A stretch of DNA of 54,854 bases. Origin: Candidatus Zambryskiibacteriota bacterium. Its GTDB lineage: Bacteria > Patescibacteriota > Minisyncoccia > Phycocordibacterales > Zambryskibacteraceae. The translations under genes and the position numbers were made by a program. The notes under the pieces were generated by a model. The model was given only the letters and a program-made list of their open reading frames with translations, did not search any database and was not told the origin of the DNA. Positions 35,415 to 44,693 of this stretch are shown here, one piece after another (position 1 is the first letter of the stretch; every line of letters begins with the position of its first letter). The DNA lies in the NCBI GenBank assembly GCA_016177225.1, contig JACOVQ010000009.1, forward strand, positions 1 through 54,854, written 5' to 3'.

Positions 35415-36553
35415 TGGAAAAAATCGTATCGCTATGCAAGCGCCGCGGGTTTGTTTATCCGAGTTCGGAGATTTACGGAGGCATTGCCGGTTTTTGGAAT
35501 TACGGACATTACGGCACTATTCTAAAAGAAAATATCAAGTGTCTCTGGAAGCAAAGATTTGTATTCGACCGAGAGGATATGTTTATGACTGACACTTCTA
35601 TCATAAGCTCTCCCAAAGTATTAGAGACTTCGGGACACGTCTCAACTTTCGGTAACGAGATTTTTGAAGTTGAAATCGGTACGGGCGGGGAAACGGCGAT
35701 TTCCCACCTGCGTCCTGAAACCGCGCAAGGCATCTTTACGGATTTTAAAAACTTGGTTGATACTCACCATCCCAAACTTCCGTTTGGCGTGGCGCAGATA
35801 GGCAAAGCGTTTAGAAATGAAATTTCTCCGCGCGATTTTATTTTCCGTTCACGAGAATTTGAACAGATGGAAGTGGAATATTTCACAAGAGAGAAAGAAT
35901 GGGAGAAGTATTTTGAAATATGGAGGAATATTGTAAATAATTTTGCGATTGAAATAAGCGTTAAAGTTCATGAGTTTGAAGTGCCAGAAGACGATAGAGC
36001 GCATTATTCCAAACGCACTATCGATTTCCAGTTCGATTATCCGTTTGGGCGTCAAGAATTATGGGGTCTCGCTTATCGCACCGACTTCGATTTGAAAAAC
36101 CACAAGCTTGATTATTTGGATGAAGAGAGTGGAGAAAAAATTACTCCTCATGTCATAGAACCATCCTTGGGAATAGACAGAACTATTCTTGCCGTCCTGT
36201 CCAGCGCGTATATGGAAGATGAATTGGGGGGAGAAGCAAGAACTTATCTAAAATTGCCTAAACAAATTGCTCCGGTGCGAGCGGCGGTTTTCCCGCTTTT
36301 GAAAAATAAGCCGGCATTAGTCTCGAAAGCGCGAGAAGTATATACAAATCTCAAATCTCAAATCTCAAATATAGAGTTCGACGACAATGGCAATATTGGC
36401 AAGCGCTACAGAAGACAAGACGAAATCGGTACGCCGTACTGCATCACTATCGACTTCGATACTCTTAAAGACAATACCGTAACGGTACGAGACAGAGATA
36501 CGGGAGAACAGGAGAGGGTAAAAATCGAAAATTTGAAAGAAAAGCTTCAATAG
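35411..36553 (+). CDS. glyS: Glycyl-tRNA synthetase (class II, alpha2 type, short)
   Basis: RRGFVYPSSEIYGGIAGFWNYGHYG, RPETAQGIFTDFKN, RNEISPRDFIFRSREFEQME, PHVIEPSLGIDRTILAVL. Confidence 0.95.
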   Translation: MMEKIVSLCKRRGFVYPSSEIYGGIAGFWNYGHYGTILKENIKCLWKQRFVFDREDMFMTDTSIISSPKVLETSGHVSTFGNEIFEVEIGTGGETAISHLRPETAQGIFTDFKNLVDTHHPKLPFGVAQIGKAFRNEISPRDFIFRSREFEQMEVEYFTREKEWEKYFEIWRNIVNNFAIEISVKVHEFEVPEDDRAHYSKRTIDFQFDYPFGRQELWGLAYRTDFDLKNHKLDYLDEESGEKITPHVIEPSLGIDRTILAVLSSAYMEDELGGEARTYLKLPKQIAPVRAAVFPLLKNKPALVSKAREVYTNLKSQISNIEFDDNGNIGKRYRRQDEIGTPYCITIDFDTLKDNTVTVRDRDTGEQERVKIENLKEKLQ

Positions 36554-36570
36554 GATAATCTAAGTCTCTC

Positions 36571-37842
36571 ATGAAATATAAAAAAACCACACTTCCCAAC
36601 GGGTTACGAATAATTACTGTGTCGACCAAAGGCAATCCGTCGGTAATGGTCATGGTCTCGGTTGAAACTGGCTCAAATTACGAAACTAAGGCGGAAAACG
36701 GCTTATCGCATTTTCTGGAACACATGTGCTTTAAGGGTACTGTCAAGAGGCCCAAGGCTTCAGACATTGCTCAAGAATTAGATAATCTTGGAGCGGAAAA
36801 TAACGCTCTTACTTATAATGAATGGACCAGTTACTACGCTAAAGCCGCCAAAAAACATTTCTTGAAACTTTTTGAAATTGTCTCCGACCTCTATCTTAAT
36901 CCGACTCTGCCAGCAAAAGACCTTGAAATAGAAAGGGGCGTTATTTTGCAAGAACTAAATATGTACGAAGATTTGCCTCAGAGAAAGGTTTGGGATGTCC
37001 TGTACAAACTGCTTTATGGCGATACGCCTGCCGGCAGAGCCATTATTGGCCCAAAAGGAAATATAAAGGGATTTAGTCGCAAAAATTTTGTTGACTATCG
37101 TGAGAAGCATTACGTAGCATCTAAGACTATTATTACGGTTGCAGGAGATTTCGATGAAAAAGAAGTGCTCAAAGAAACTAATAAATATTTTAGTAAAGTT
37201 AAAAGTGCCAAGAGGCTGAACAAATTACCGGTTAAACATAAACAAAATAAACCCGCACTTCTTGTTGAGCAAAAAAAGACAGACCAAACCCATATGGTCA
37301 TTGCCCTCCACGCTTTTGGCGCTAAAGACCGAAGATTGCCGGCGCTAAATATGATTGCCGAGATTTTAGGGCAAGGCATGTCTTCCAGGCTTTTTCACAG
37401 ATTGCGCGACGAAATGGGAGCCTGTTATTATGTCAAGGCTTTTACTGACGTATATACTGACCATGGACTTCTTGCCATCACTGTTGGCGTCGACCCTTCC
37501 AGAACAACAGAAGTGGTCAAGGCCGTTCTCGATGAATGTGATAAACTGTGCCGTTTTGCCGTTTCGGAAAGCGAGTTAAACAAAGCCAAGGAACACTATG
37601 TCGGGCATCTTTTTATGGACCTCGAAACTACTGATAGTATGGCAACATTCTATATAGAACAAGAAATACACACGACCATGCTGAAGTCGCCGCAAGAAAT
37701 AGAAAAAGAAGTCAGGAAAGTTACTTCACAAGATGTGATGAAGATAGCTAAGGGCATTTTTAGAAACGCGAACCTCAACCTGGCTATAGTGGGTAATATC
37801 TCCAACTCGTCTTCGATAAAGAAAATGTTATCATTTAACTAA
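36571..37842 (+). CDS. M16 family zinc peptidase
   Basis: GLSHFLEHMCFKGT (HxxEH), downstream glutamate region ERGVILQELNMYED. Confidence 0.94.
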   Translation: MKYKKTTLPNGLRIITVSTKGNPSVMVMVSVETGSNYETKAENGLSHFLEHMCFKGTVKRPKASDIAQELDNLGAENNALTYNEWTSYYAKAAKKHFLKLFEIVSDLYLNPTLPAKDLEIERGVILQELNMYEDLPQRKVWDVLYKLLYGDTPAGRAIIGPKGNIKGFSRKNFVDYREKHYVASKTIITVAGDFDEKEVLKETNKYFSKVKSAKRLNKLPVKHKQNKPALLVEQKKTDQTHMVIALHAFGAKDRRLPALNMIAEILGQGMSSRLFHRLRDEMGACYYVKAFTDVYTDHGLLAITVGVDPSRTTEVVKAVLDECDKLCRFAVSESELNKAKEHYVGHLFMDLETTDSMATFYIEQEIHTTMLKSPQEIEKEVRKVTSQDVMKIAKGIFRNANLNLAIVGNISNSSSIKKMLSFN

Positions 37843-37846
37843 CCCC

Positions 37847-38896
37847 ATGGAAGAAACCAAGAAAATTTCCATCACTCTGGGAAGCTGGGTCAAAGCGGCT
37901 TTGGTAGTGGCGGTGTTTTACGCGCTCTCTATTGTAAGCGGCTTAATCCTCGTGGTGGTGACGGCCATAGTGATTGCTTCGGCGATAGAGCCGGTGGCGG
38001 CTTGGGCCAAGCGAGAAAGAATTCCGCGCTTGCCGGTGGTCATTCTCGTTTATTTACTCTCTATTCTTATAGTGTCCGGATTATTCTACTTTCTATTATT
38101 GCCTCTTGTCGGCGATGTCGGTAATTTCATCAAGACCCTTACAATCTATTCCAACTCGGTTGTAAAAGGCGGTTTCTTGTCGGATATGTTTAAAACTCAA
38201 AACATTTTTGCCGGTCTTGATACGCCGATTATCATCAGAGAGATGAGCTCTTATCTCAACGAGTTCTCGCAGTTTCTTTCCCAAGGAGTTTTCTCAAGCC
38301 TCTCGTCTATTTTCGGCGGGGTATCAAACTTCTTCCTTATATTGATACTCTCATTTTATCTGGTAGTGCAAGAAGATGGTATCTCTAAATTCCTTAAAAT
38401 TATCACTCCTCTTAAGCACGAGTCTTACGTCATCAATCTCTGGAGGCGCTCGCAAGCCAAAATCGGCCGCTGGATGCAGGGACAAATTATCGCCTCCGTT
38501 GCGGTCATGATTCTTGCTTATATCGGACTGCTTATCGTCCGCGTGCCTCACGCCCTGTTGCTTGCCGTTTCGGTCGGCGTTTTTGACCTCATACCCATTT
38601 TTGGCCCCATCATTGCCGCTATTCCAGCTATATTTGTAGGCTTTATTTCTGGCGGGACTGTCATGGCTCTTACTGTCGGGGCAATATACCTCGTTGTCCA
38701 GCAGATTGAGAGTAACTTTATATATCCCCTAGTGCATAAAAAAATCGTGGGAGTGCCGCCAACCGTATCTATTATTTCCGTCGTGGCTGGCTGGGAACTC
38801 GCCGGCTTTCTTGGAGTAGTTATTGCCGTGCCGGTAGCCGCGGCCGTGATGGAAATGTTTTCAGATTTCGAAGAGCGCAAGAAGAATGTCCAATAA
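37847..38896 (+). CDS. AI-2E family transporter
   Basis: Multiple TM, IPIFGPIIAAIPAIFVGFISGG, QQIESNFIYPLVHKKIVGVPPTVSIISVVAGWELAGFLG. Confidence 0.92.
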   Translation: MEETKKISITLGSWVKAALVVAVFYALSIVSGLILVVVTAIVIASAIEPVAAWAKRERIPRLPVVILVYLLSILIVSGLFYFLLLPLVGDVGNFIKTLTIYSNSVVKGGFLSDMFKTQNIFAGLDTPIIIREMSSYLNEFSQFLSQGVFSSLSSIFGGVSNFFLILILSFYLVVQEDGISKFLKIITPLKHESYVINLWRRSQAKIGRWMQGQIIASVAVMILAYIGLLIVRVPHALLLAVSVGVFDLIPIFGPIIAAIPAIFVGFISGGTVMALTVGAIYLVVQQIESNFIYPLVHKKIVGVPPTVSIISVVAGWELAGFLGVVIAVPVAAAVMEMFSDFEERKKNVQ

Positions 38897-40304
38897 AAAA
38901 AGTTTTTATATAACCACTACTCTCCCATATGTAAACGCAGAACCGCATATCGGGTTTGCTATGGAATTAGTTCATGCTGATATCATTGCTCGCGCAAAAA
39001 GACTCCAAGGGTTTGAAGTATTTTTGAATACTGGTACGGATGAACATGGACAAAAGATTTATAAAGCAGCTCTTAATTCAGGCAAAGAACCACAAGAATA
39101 TGTTGATGAGTTATCTGATAAATTCGAGATTCTAAAGTTAGACCTTGGTCTGACTAATGATTTGCATTTTATCCGCACCACAGAAAACAGCCATCAGAAA
39201 GCCGCTCAAAAATTTTGGGAATTGTGTGAAAAGGCGGGCGACATATACAAAAAGAAATATAAGACAAGATATTGCGTGGGTTGCGAACTTGAAAAGACTG
39301 ATTCTGAAATTGAAAACAACCGCTGTATTCTACACCCGAATTTAGAACTTGAAATCAGGGAAGAAGAGAATTACTTTTTCAGATTTTCTAAGTATGGGCA
39401 AAAACTTCTGGATCTATATAACAATAATCCAGAGTTTGTCATACCCGATTACAGACTGAATGAAATTAAGGTTTTGATAAAGAAAGGTCTGGAGGATTTC
39501 TCGATATCGCGCCTTAAGGAAAAAATGCCTTGGGGTATTTCTGTACCGGGAGATAGCGAACACGTAATATATGTCTGGTTTGATGCTTTAGTTAACTACA
39601 TATCAACTCTCGGTTGGCCGGAAAATATAGCTCAATTCGAAAAGTGGTGGCCGGTGGTCCAGTTCGCCGGGAAAGACCAAGTGCGTCAGCAAGCCGCCAT
39701 GTGGCAAGCGATGTTAATATCAGCCGGATTAACTTCGTCAAAACAGATTGTGATTCACGGTTTTCTTAATTTTGGCGGCGAAAAAATGAGTAAGAGTTTG
39801 GGCAATTTTATAACACCTCAAGATGTTATAGGAAAATTCAAATTAGATGGTTTGCGTTATTTTCTCTCTAGAGAATTTAATCAATTTGAAGATACTGATG
39901 TAAGTTGGAATAAACTAAAAGAATTATATAATGCCAACTTGGCGAATGGCTTGGGGAACTTAGTTTCGCGTATTATGCAACTTGCTGAAACCAATTTGGA
40001 AGAGACACCCGAGCTTCCGAAAGAGGCTATACCACCCGAATTCTTCGCGTTTCTAGATAAGTATCAAATTAACAAAGCTACTAATTATATCTGGCAAAAA
40101 ATTGGAGAATTAGACGTCTTGATTCAAGAGGAAAAACCATGGGAATCTAAGAATAAAGAAGTGATTAGAGAATTAGTGCTTAAGCTCTATTCAATTGCTC
40201 GAATGCTAAACCCAATAATGACGGGAACTTCACTAGAGATTGAGTCGCTGATTAAGACTAATAAGAAACCGGAATATCCTCTTTTCCCGCGCATCAATGC
40301 CTAA
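38886..40304 (+). CDS. metG: Methionyl-tRNA synthetase
   Basis: FYITTTLPYVNAEPHIGFAMELVHADIIARAKRLQGFEVFLNTGTDEHGQKI, GGEKMSKSLGNFITP. Confidence 0.97.
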   Translation: MSNKKSFYITTTLPYVNAEPHIGFAMELVHADIIARAKRLQGFEVFLNTGTDEHGQKIYKAALNSGKEPQEYVDELSDKFEILKLDLGLTNDLHFIRTTENSHQKAAQKFWELCEKAGDIYKKKYKTRYCVGCELEKTDSEIENNRCILHPNLELEIREEENYFFRFSKYGQKLLDLYNNNPEFVIPDYRLNEIKVLIKKGLEDFSISRLKEKMPWGISVPGDSEHVIYVWFDALVNYISTLGWPENIAQFEKWWPVVQFAGKDQVRQQAAMWQAMLISAGLTSSKQIVIHGFLNFGGEKMSKSLGNFITPQDVIGKFKLDGLRYFLSREFNQFEDTDVSWNKLKELYNANLANGLGNLVSRIMQLAETNLEETPELPKEAIPPEFFAFLDKYQINKATNYIWQKIGELDVLIQEEKPWESKNKEVIRELVLKLYSIARMLNPIMTGTSLEIESLIKTNKKPEYPLFPRINA

Positions 40305-41061
40305 ATATTTTGATATCCATTCGCATCTGAATGCGTCTCAATATGATACGGATAGGGAAGAAATGATTGCGCGTATGCAAGAGAGCGGCACACACACAAT
40401 CATTGTCGGTACAGACTTAGAATCTTCGGAAAAAGCTGTTGAACTCGCCAGCAAATATCCGGAAATTTACGCCACAATAGGTATTCACCCCGTCGAAGAC
40501 ACTACCCGTGTCTTCGACGAGCCAACTTTTAGTAAACTTGCAACTCATCCAAAAGTGGTGGCGATAGGAGAATGCGGGTTTGATTTTTATCATGCCAAAA
40601 AAGATGAGGATTACGGAAGACAAAAAGAATTATTTTTAACTCAGATAGATTTCGCTCTTAAGCATAGCAAGCCTTTGATGATTCACGCTCGTAATGCATA
40701 TAAAGAATTATTGGAAATTTTAGAAAGTTTCAAAGGTCTTCGCGGCAATGTACATTTCTTTGCCGGAGATTGGAAAGTGGCTCAAAGACTTTTCGCTATC
40801 GGATTTACAATTTCTTTCACTGGAGTTATCACTTTTACTCACGATTATGACGAGGTAATCAAGCAAGCTCCTTTGGATAAAATTCTTTCTGAAACCGATG
40901 CTCCGTATGTCGCCCCGGTGCCATATCGAGGAAAAAGGAACGAACCGGCTTATGTCAATGCAGTGGTAAAGCGCATTGCGGAGATAAGAGGGGAGGATTT
41001 CGAGTTTGTCAGAGCCGCTCTTGTGAAGAATGCCTTGCGTATGATAGTGTATGAACTCTGA
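40297..41061 (+). CDS. TatD family hydrolase
   Basis: FDIHSHLNASQYDTDREEMI, AIGECGFDFYH, PLMIHARNAYKELLEIL, LSETDAPYVAPVPYRGKRNEPAYV. Confidence 0.95.
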   Translation: MPKYFDIHSHLNASQYDTDREEMIARMQESGTHTIIVGTDLESSEKAVELASKYPEIYATIGIHPVEDTTRVFDEPTFSKLATHPKVVAIGECGFDFYHAKKDEDYGRQKELFLTQIDFALKHSKPLMIHARNAYKELLEILESFKGLRGNVHFFAGDWKVAQRLFAIGFTISFTGVITFTHDYDEVIKQAPLDKILSETDAPYVAPVPYRGKRNEPAYVNAVVKRIAEIRGEDFEFVRAALVKNALRMIVYEL

Positions 41062-41077
41062 TGTTATCAGAGTTCAT
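41051..41077 (+). promoter_or_regulatory. Perfect hairpin abutting the rpsF start codon
   Basis: ATGAACTCTGAT-GTT-ATCAGAGTTCAT followed directly by ATG 41078; contains the tatD stop codon. Confidence 0.65.
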
Positions 41078-41503
41078 ATGCAAATCTACGAGCTTTGTTA
41101 TCTAATTTTGCCAAGCGTCGCCGAAGACGCTATTTTAGGCACGGTGGAGAAAATAAAATCTCTGATAACCAATGAGCTTGGTGGAGAGATTCCGTTCAAA
41201 CATCCTCTCGCTTATTCGATTTCCAAAACCGTCGGTTCGAAGAAATATATTGTTGATGAGGCTTATATCGGCTGGATTAAATTTGAATCAGAACCGGCAA
41301 AAATTGGCGAGTTCGAGGCCGGTCTAAAAAAGATTTCTGAAATACTCCGCTTTCTTGTTGTCAAGGCTCCAAGGAAAACAGAATTTACTTTTGCTTTGGC
41401 AAAAGCGGCTATAGCTGCTAAAATTGCCGCAGAGAAGGAGAAAGAATCCGCCTCCGCTATAAGCTCCGGCGAGACGATGGAAGAAATTGTAGTGGTAGAA
41501 TAA
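41078..41503 (+). CDS. rpsF: 30S ribosomal protein S6
   Basis: MQIYELCYLILPSVAED; gene order rpsF-ssb-rpsR. Alternative in-frame ATG at 41051. Confidence 0.92.
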   Translation: MQIYELCYLILPSVAEDAILGTVEKIKSLITNELGGEIPFKHPLAYSISKTVGSKKYIVDEAYIGWIKFESEPAKIGEFEAGLKKISEILRFLVVKAPRKTEFTFALAKAAIAAKIAAEKEKESASAISSGETMEEIVVVE

Positions 41504-41507
41504 TGCT

Positions 41508-41960
41508 ATGTATTTAAATAAAGCCATTCTTGTAGGAAATTTGACTAGAGACCCGGAACTTCGCTCGCTTCCTTCCGGAGTGCAAATTGCTACTCTCGGT
41601 GTCGCCACTAACCGGGTTTGGAAGGATAAAAACGGGGCAAAGCAGGAATCTACCGATTTTCATAATATTGTAGTCTTTGGCAGACAAGCTGAGACGGTTA
41701 GCCAATATCTACGCAAAGGCTCGAGCGTGATGGTTGAAGGCAGGATGCAAACCAGAAGCTGGGACGGTAGTGACGGCACCAAGAAATATCGCACGGAGGT
41801 GGTGGCTGATAGAGTCCAGTTTGGTCCGAGACGCGACTCCAGCGGGGCTGGAGTCGCGAGCCCGATGGCACAAACGTCGAAGAACAATGATGAGCCATTA
41901 TCTTCAGACACCATCGACTACCCAGAAGAGAGCGTTAACGTTGAGGACATTCCATTCTAA
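41508..41960 (+). CDS. ssb: Single-stranded DNA-binding protein
   Basis: MYLNKAILVGNLTRDPELRSLPSGVQIATLGVATNR, C-terminal acidic tail ..VEDIPF. Confidence 0.96.
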   Translation: MYLNKAILVGNLTRDPELRSLPSGVQIATLGVATNRVWKDKNGAKQESTDFHNIVVFGRQAETVSQYLRKGSSVMVEGRMQTRSWDGSDGTKKYRTEVVADRVQFGPRRDSSGAGVASPMAQTSKNNDEPLSSDTIDYPEESVNVEDIPF

Positions 41961-41961
41961 T

Positions 41962-42165
41962 ATGCGTAAACAAAATTACTTTAAGGAAAATAAGATTGAA
42001 TACATAGACTATAAAGATGTCGAAACTTTGAAGAAGTTTATAACGCCTCATTCGAGAATTCAGTCCAGGAAGCGTTCCGGTCTGCCATCCAAAACAAACA
42101 GGCAAGTGGCTATGGCTATAAAAAGAGCAAGATTTCTCGGGCTACTTCCTTACGTTTCGAGATAA
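41962..42165 (+). CDS. rpsR: 30S ribosomal protein S18
   Basis: IEYIDYKDVETLKKFITPHSRIQSRKRSGLPSKTNRQVAMAIKRARFLGLLPYV. Confidence 0.96.
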   Translation: MRKQNYFKENKIEYIDYKDVETLKKFITPHSRIQSRKRSGLPSKTNRQVAMAIKRARFLGLLPYVSR

Positions 42166-42175
42166 TTGTCTCGAA

Positions 42176-42736
42176 TTAAACACGGTCAGCATATTGACCT
42201 GTCTCTGTATTTACTCTAACCACGTCTCCTTCTTTGATAAACATCGGCACTTGAATTTCGGCGCCTGTTTCGAGTTCTACAGATTTGGTTGCGCCCTGGG
42301 CCGTATTGCCTTTGGTAGTGTCATGCGCTTCTATCACTTTGAGCTCAACTTTTATAGGAAGTTTGAGGCCAATTATCTTTTCATTGAATAACATTGCGTC
42401 AAGAATGGTGTTTAGCTTCAGAAACTTGCCTGTGCTTCCAATCATTTCTTCCGGCAACTGGAATCTTTTTGACGGGTCATTAGATTCACAAAACCAATAT
42501 TCACCTTTATTCGTGTAAAGATACTTAACCTCCTTTTTATCGATATCTGCTTCCTCGACTTTGTCGGAAACATGGAAAGAAACTTCGGTAATGCGACCGG
42601 TCACCAAATTACGAAGTTTTGTGGCATTCACCGGCTTCCTCTGTTGTTTGCGAAAAACATGCGAGCCGATCACTTCCCACGGTTCGCCTTCATAAATAAT
42701 ATATTTGTGCACTGTTACCTCACTGTATTCCAACAT
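42176..42736 (-). CDS. efp: Translation elongation factor P
   Basis: TKLRNLVTGRITEVSFHVSDKVEEADIDKKEVKYLYTN, C-terminal GAEIQVPMFIKEGDVVRVNTETGQYADRV. Confidence 0.95.
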   Translation of the reverse strand: MLEYSEVTVHKYIIYEGEPWEVIGSHVFRKQQRKPVNATKLRNLVTGRITEVSFHVSDKVEEADIDKKEVKYLYTNKGEYWFCESNDPSKRFQLPEEMIGSTGKFLKLNTILDAMLFNEKIIGLKLPIKVELKVIEAHDTTKGNTAQGATKSVELETGAEIQVPMFIKEGDVVRVNTETGQYADRV

Positions 42737-42809
42737 AGGGTATAAAATATAGCCTATTTAAGCCAGTTAGGCAAAACCAGCTTGATCGGTTTTACTTTAT
42801 AATGACTGC

Positions 42810-43370
42810 ATGGGTAAAGCTGGATACGAATACCTATTGGCTTATAAAATTACTGTGCCGATTTATGACTATACTGTAGAGTTCTGTAAAAGATATTTCT
42901 ATAAACTCTCTTCCAAAAGAACCCAAGATCAAATGGTGCAAGCGGCGCGTTCTGGCATGCAGAATCTTTTAGAAGGGAATCAACAGGCGAGTCTTGAGGG
43001 ATACATTAAGTTATTAGGAGTGAATTCTGCATCTCTGGAAGAACTTCTTCGGGACTATCTTTCTTATGCGAGGCAAAATAAAATACTTTTGTGGGAGAAA
43101 GCAAGGGTTATAGGGGAGGTCAGGGAGTTAAGGGAAGTATGGGAAATTTTGAAATCAAACTCAACTCTCTCCAACGCCCCCAACTTCCCCGATCTCCCTA
43201 AGGATGAGAATCAAACTCTGAACCTAATGGTTACTCTAGTTAACCAAGCGATTTATCTTCAGAAGAAGCTCAGAGTATCTCTCGAAAAGAAGTTTATAGC
43301 GGAAGGAGGATTTAGAGAAAAACTTTTCAAAAGAAGGATGGACTATAGGAATGGATCTAAGTTTCTTTAA
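42810..43370 (+). CDS. Four-helix-bundle protein (S23/23S rRNA intervening-sequence protein family)
   Basis: [76 protein letters not shown]. Confidence 0.88.
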   Translation: MGKAGYEYLLAYKITVPIYDYTVEFCKRYFYKLSSKRTQDQMVQAARSGMQNLLEGNQQASLEGYIKLLGVNSASLEELLRDYLSYARQNKILLWEKARVIGEVRELREVWEILKSNSTLSNAPNFPDLPKDENQTLNLMVTLVNQAIYLQKKLRVSLEKKFIAEGGFREKLFKRRMDYRNGSKFL

Positions 43371-44358
43371 GTTTTAATCTAATTTCCTTAAGAATTTCTC
43401 CAGAAATTTTTTTGTCTTCTCTTAAAAATTGCCTTGTGGAGTCGTAGCCACGGCCGAGCTTTACATCATTGTACTCATAAGAATTGCCGGATTTTTTTAT
43501 AATGCCATATTTTTCCCCAAGCGCAATCAGTTCTCCTTCTCTCGAAATACCCTCGTTATACATTAAGTCGAATTCAGTTTGCCTAAACGGCGCGGCTACT
43601 TTATTTTTAACCACTTTGACTCTCGTTCTGCCACCCATTACTTCCTCGCCCTTTTTGATTTGCGCGATTCTTCTGATATCGAGGCGCACCGATGTATAAA
43701 ATTTGAGAGCTTTGCCTCCGGGGGTAGTTTCCGGATTACCGAACATCACTCCGATTTGCATGCGAATTTGGTTTATGAAAATGACAATAGTTTTAGACTT
43801 AGCGACAATGGCGGTAAGTTTGCGGAGCGCTTGCGACATCAATCGGGCTTGTCGGCCGACATGCTGAGTTTCCATATCGCTTTCGATTTCTGCCTTGGGA
43901 GTAAGAGCCGCCACGGAGTCTATAACGATGACATCGATTTTGCCAGAGCGTACCAGCGAGTCGACGATTTCAAGCGCCTGTTCGCCGGTGTCCGGCTGGG
44001 AAAGCAATAGCTCGTCTATTTTAACCCCGAGACGCTTGGCATAATCGGGGTCCATGGCATGTTCGGCATCTATAAAGGCGCATATGCCGCCGAGCTTTTG
44101 CGCCTCGGCGATAACATGAAGCGACAGGGTGGTTTTGCCGGAAGATTCCGGTCCGAAAATCTCGATTATTCTGCCGCGCGGCAGTCCGCCCACTCCAAGC
44201 GCGGCATCGAGTCCTATGGACCCGGTAGAAACCGCATCGATACCCACTTTCGGTTTGTCGCCGAGTTTCATAATGGCGTCTTCGCCAAACTTGGTCCGAA
44301 TAGCGTCTAAAGTATTATCGATATTTTTCCTATCAATCTCTTTTGTTTTGGACATCAA
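43357..44358 (-). CDS. recA: Recombinase A
   Basis: [82 protein letters not shown]. Confidence 0.98.
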   Translation of the reverse strand: MMSKTKEIDRKNIDNTLDAIRTKFGEDAIMKLGDKPKVGIDAVSTGSIGLDAALGVGGLPRGRIIEIFGPESSGKTTLSLHVIAEAQKLGGICAFIDAEHAMDPDYAKRLGVKIDELLLSQPDTGEQALEIVDSLVRSGKIDVIVIDSVAALTPKAEIESDMETQHVGRQARLMSQALRKLTAIVAKSKTIVIFINQIRMQIGVMFGNPETTPGGKALKFYTSVRLDIRRIAQIKKGEEVMGGRTRVKVVKNKVAAPFRQTEFDLMYNEGISREGELIALGEKYGIIKKSGNSYEYNDVKLGRGYDSTRQFLREDKKISGEILKEIRLKLKET

Positions 44359-44690
44359 TTCAGTACTACTTGTAAATTTTTATTAACTTCGTGGCCGAAA
44401 CGGTCACGAGCTTTGACCGTTATTATACTCAAGCCTTCCGAGACAACCAGCTTCTCCGACCATCGGCCTTCTTCGTCCATGAAAATCTGCCGGTCGTTGA
44501 GCGTAAGCCAAGCCACATTTTTGGCCCGGCCTGTCAAGGTTACTACCGGACTGCTAACTGTTTCTCCATCTTTCAAATTATCTACCCATACTTGCGGTCC
44601 GAAAATAAGAAAACGTCCCTGGTATAAAGAGTAGGAGCCGATAAATAAAATCGCGAGAATCAGTGCCAATCGCCTGGAATTTATCTCCAT
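44355..44690 (-). CDS. Membrane-anchored Ig-like protein, unknown function
   Basis: N-terminal TM then [50 protein letters not shown].. Confidence 0.7.
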   Translation of the reverse strand: MEINSRRLALILAILFIGSYSLYQGRFLIFGPQVWVDNLKDGETVSSPVVTLTGRAKNVAWLTLNDRQIFMDEEGRWSEKLVVSEGLSIITVKARDRFGHEVNKNLQVVLN

Positions 44691-44693
44691 GAA

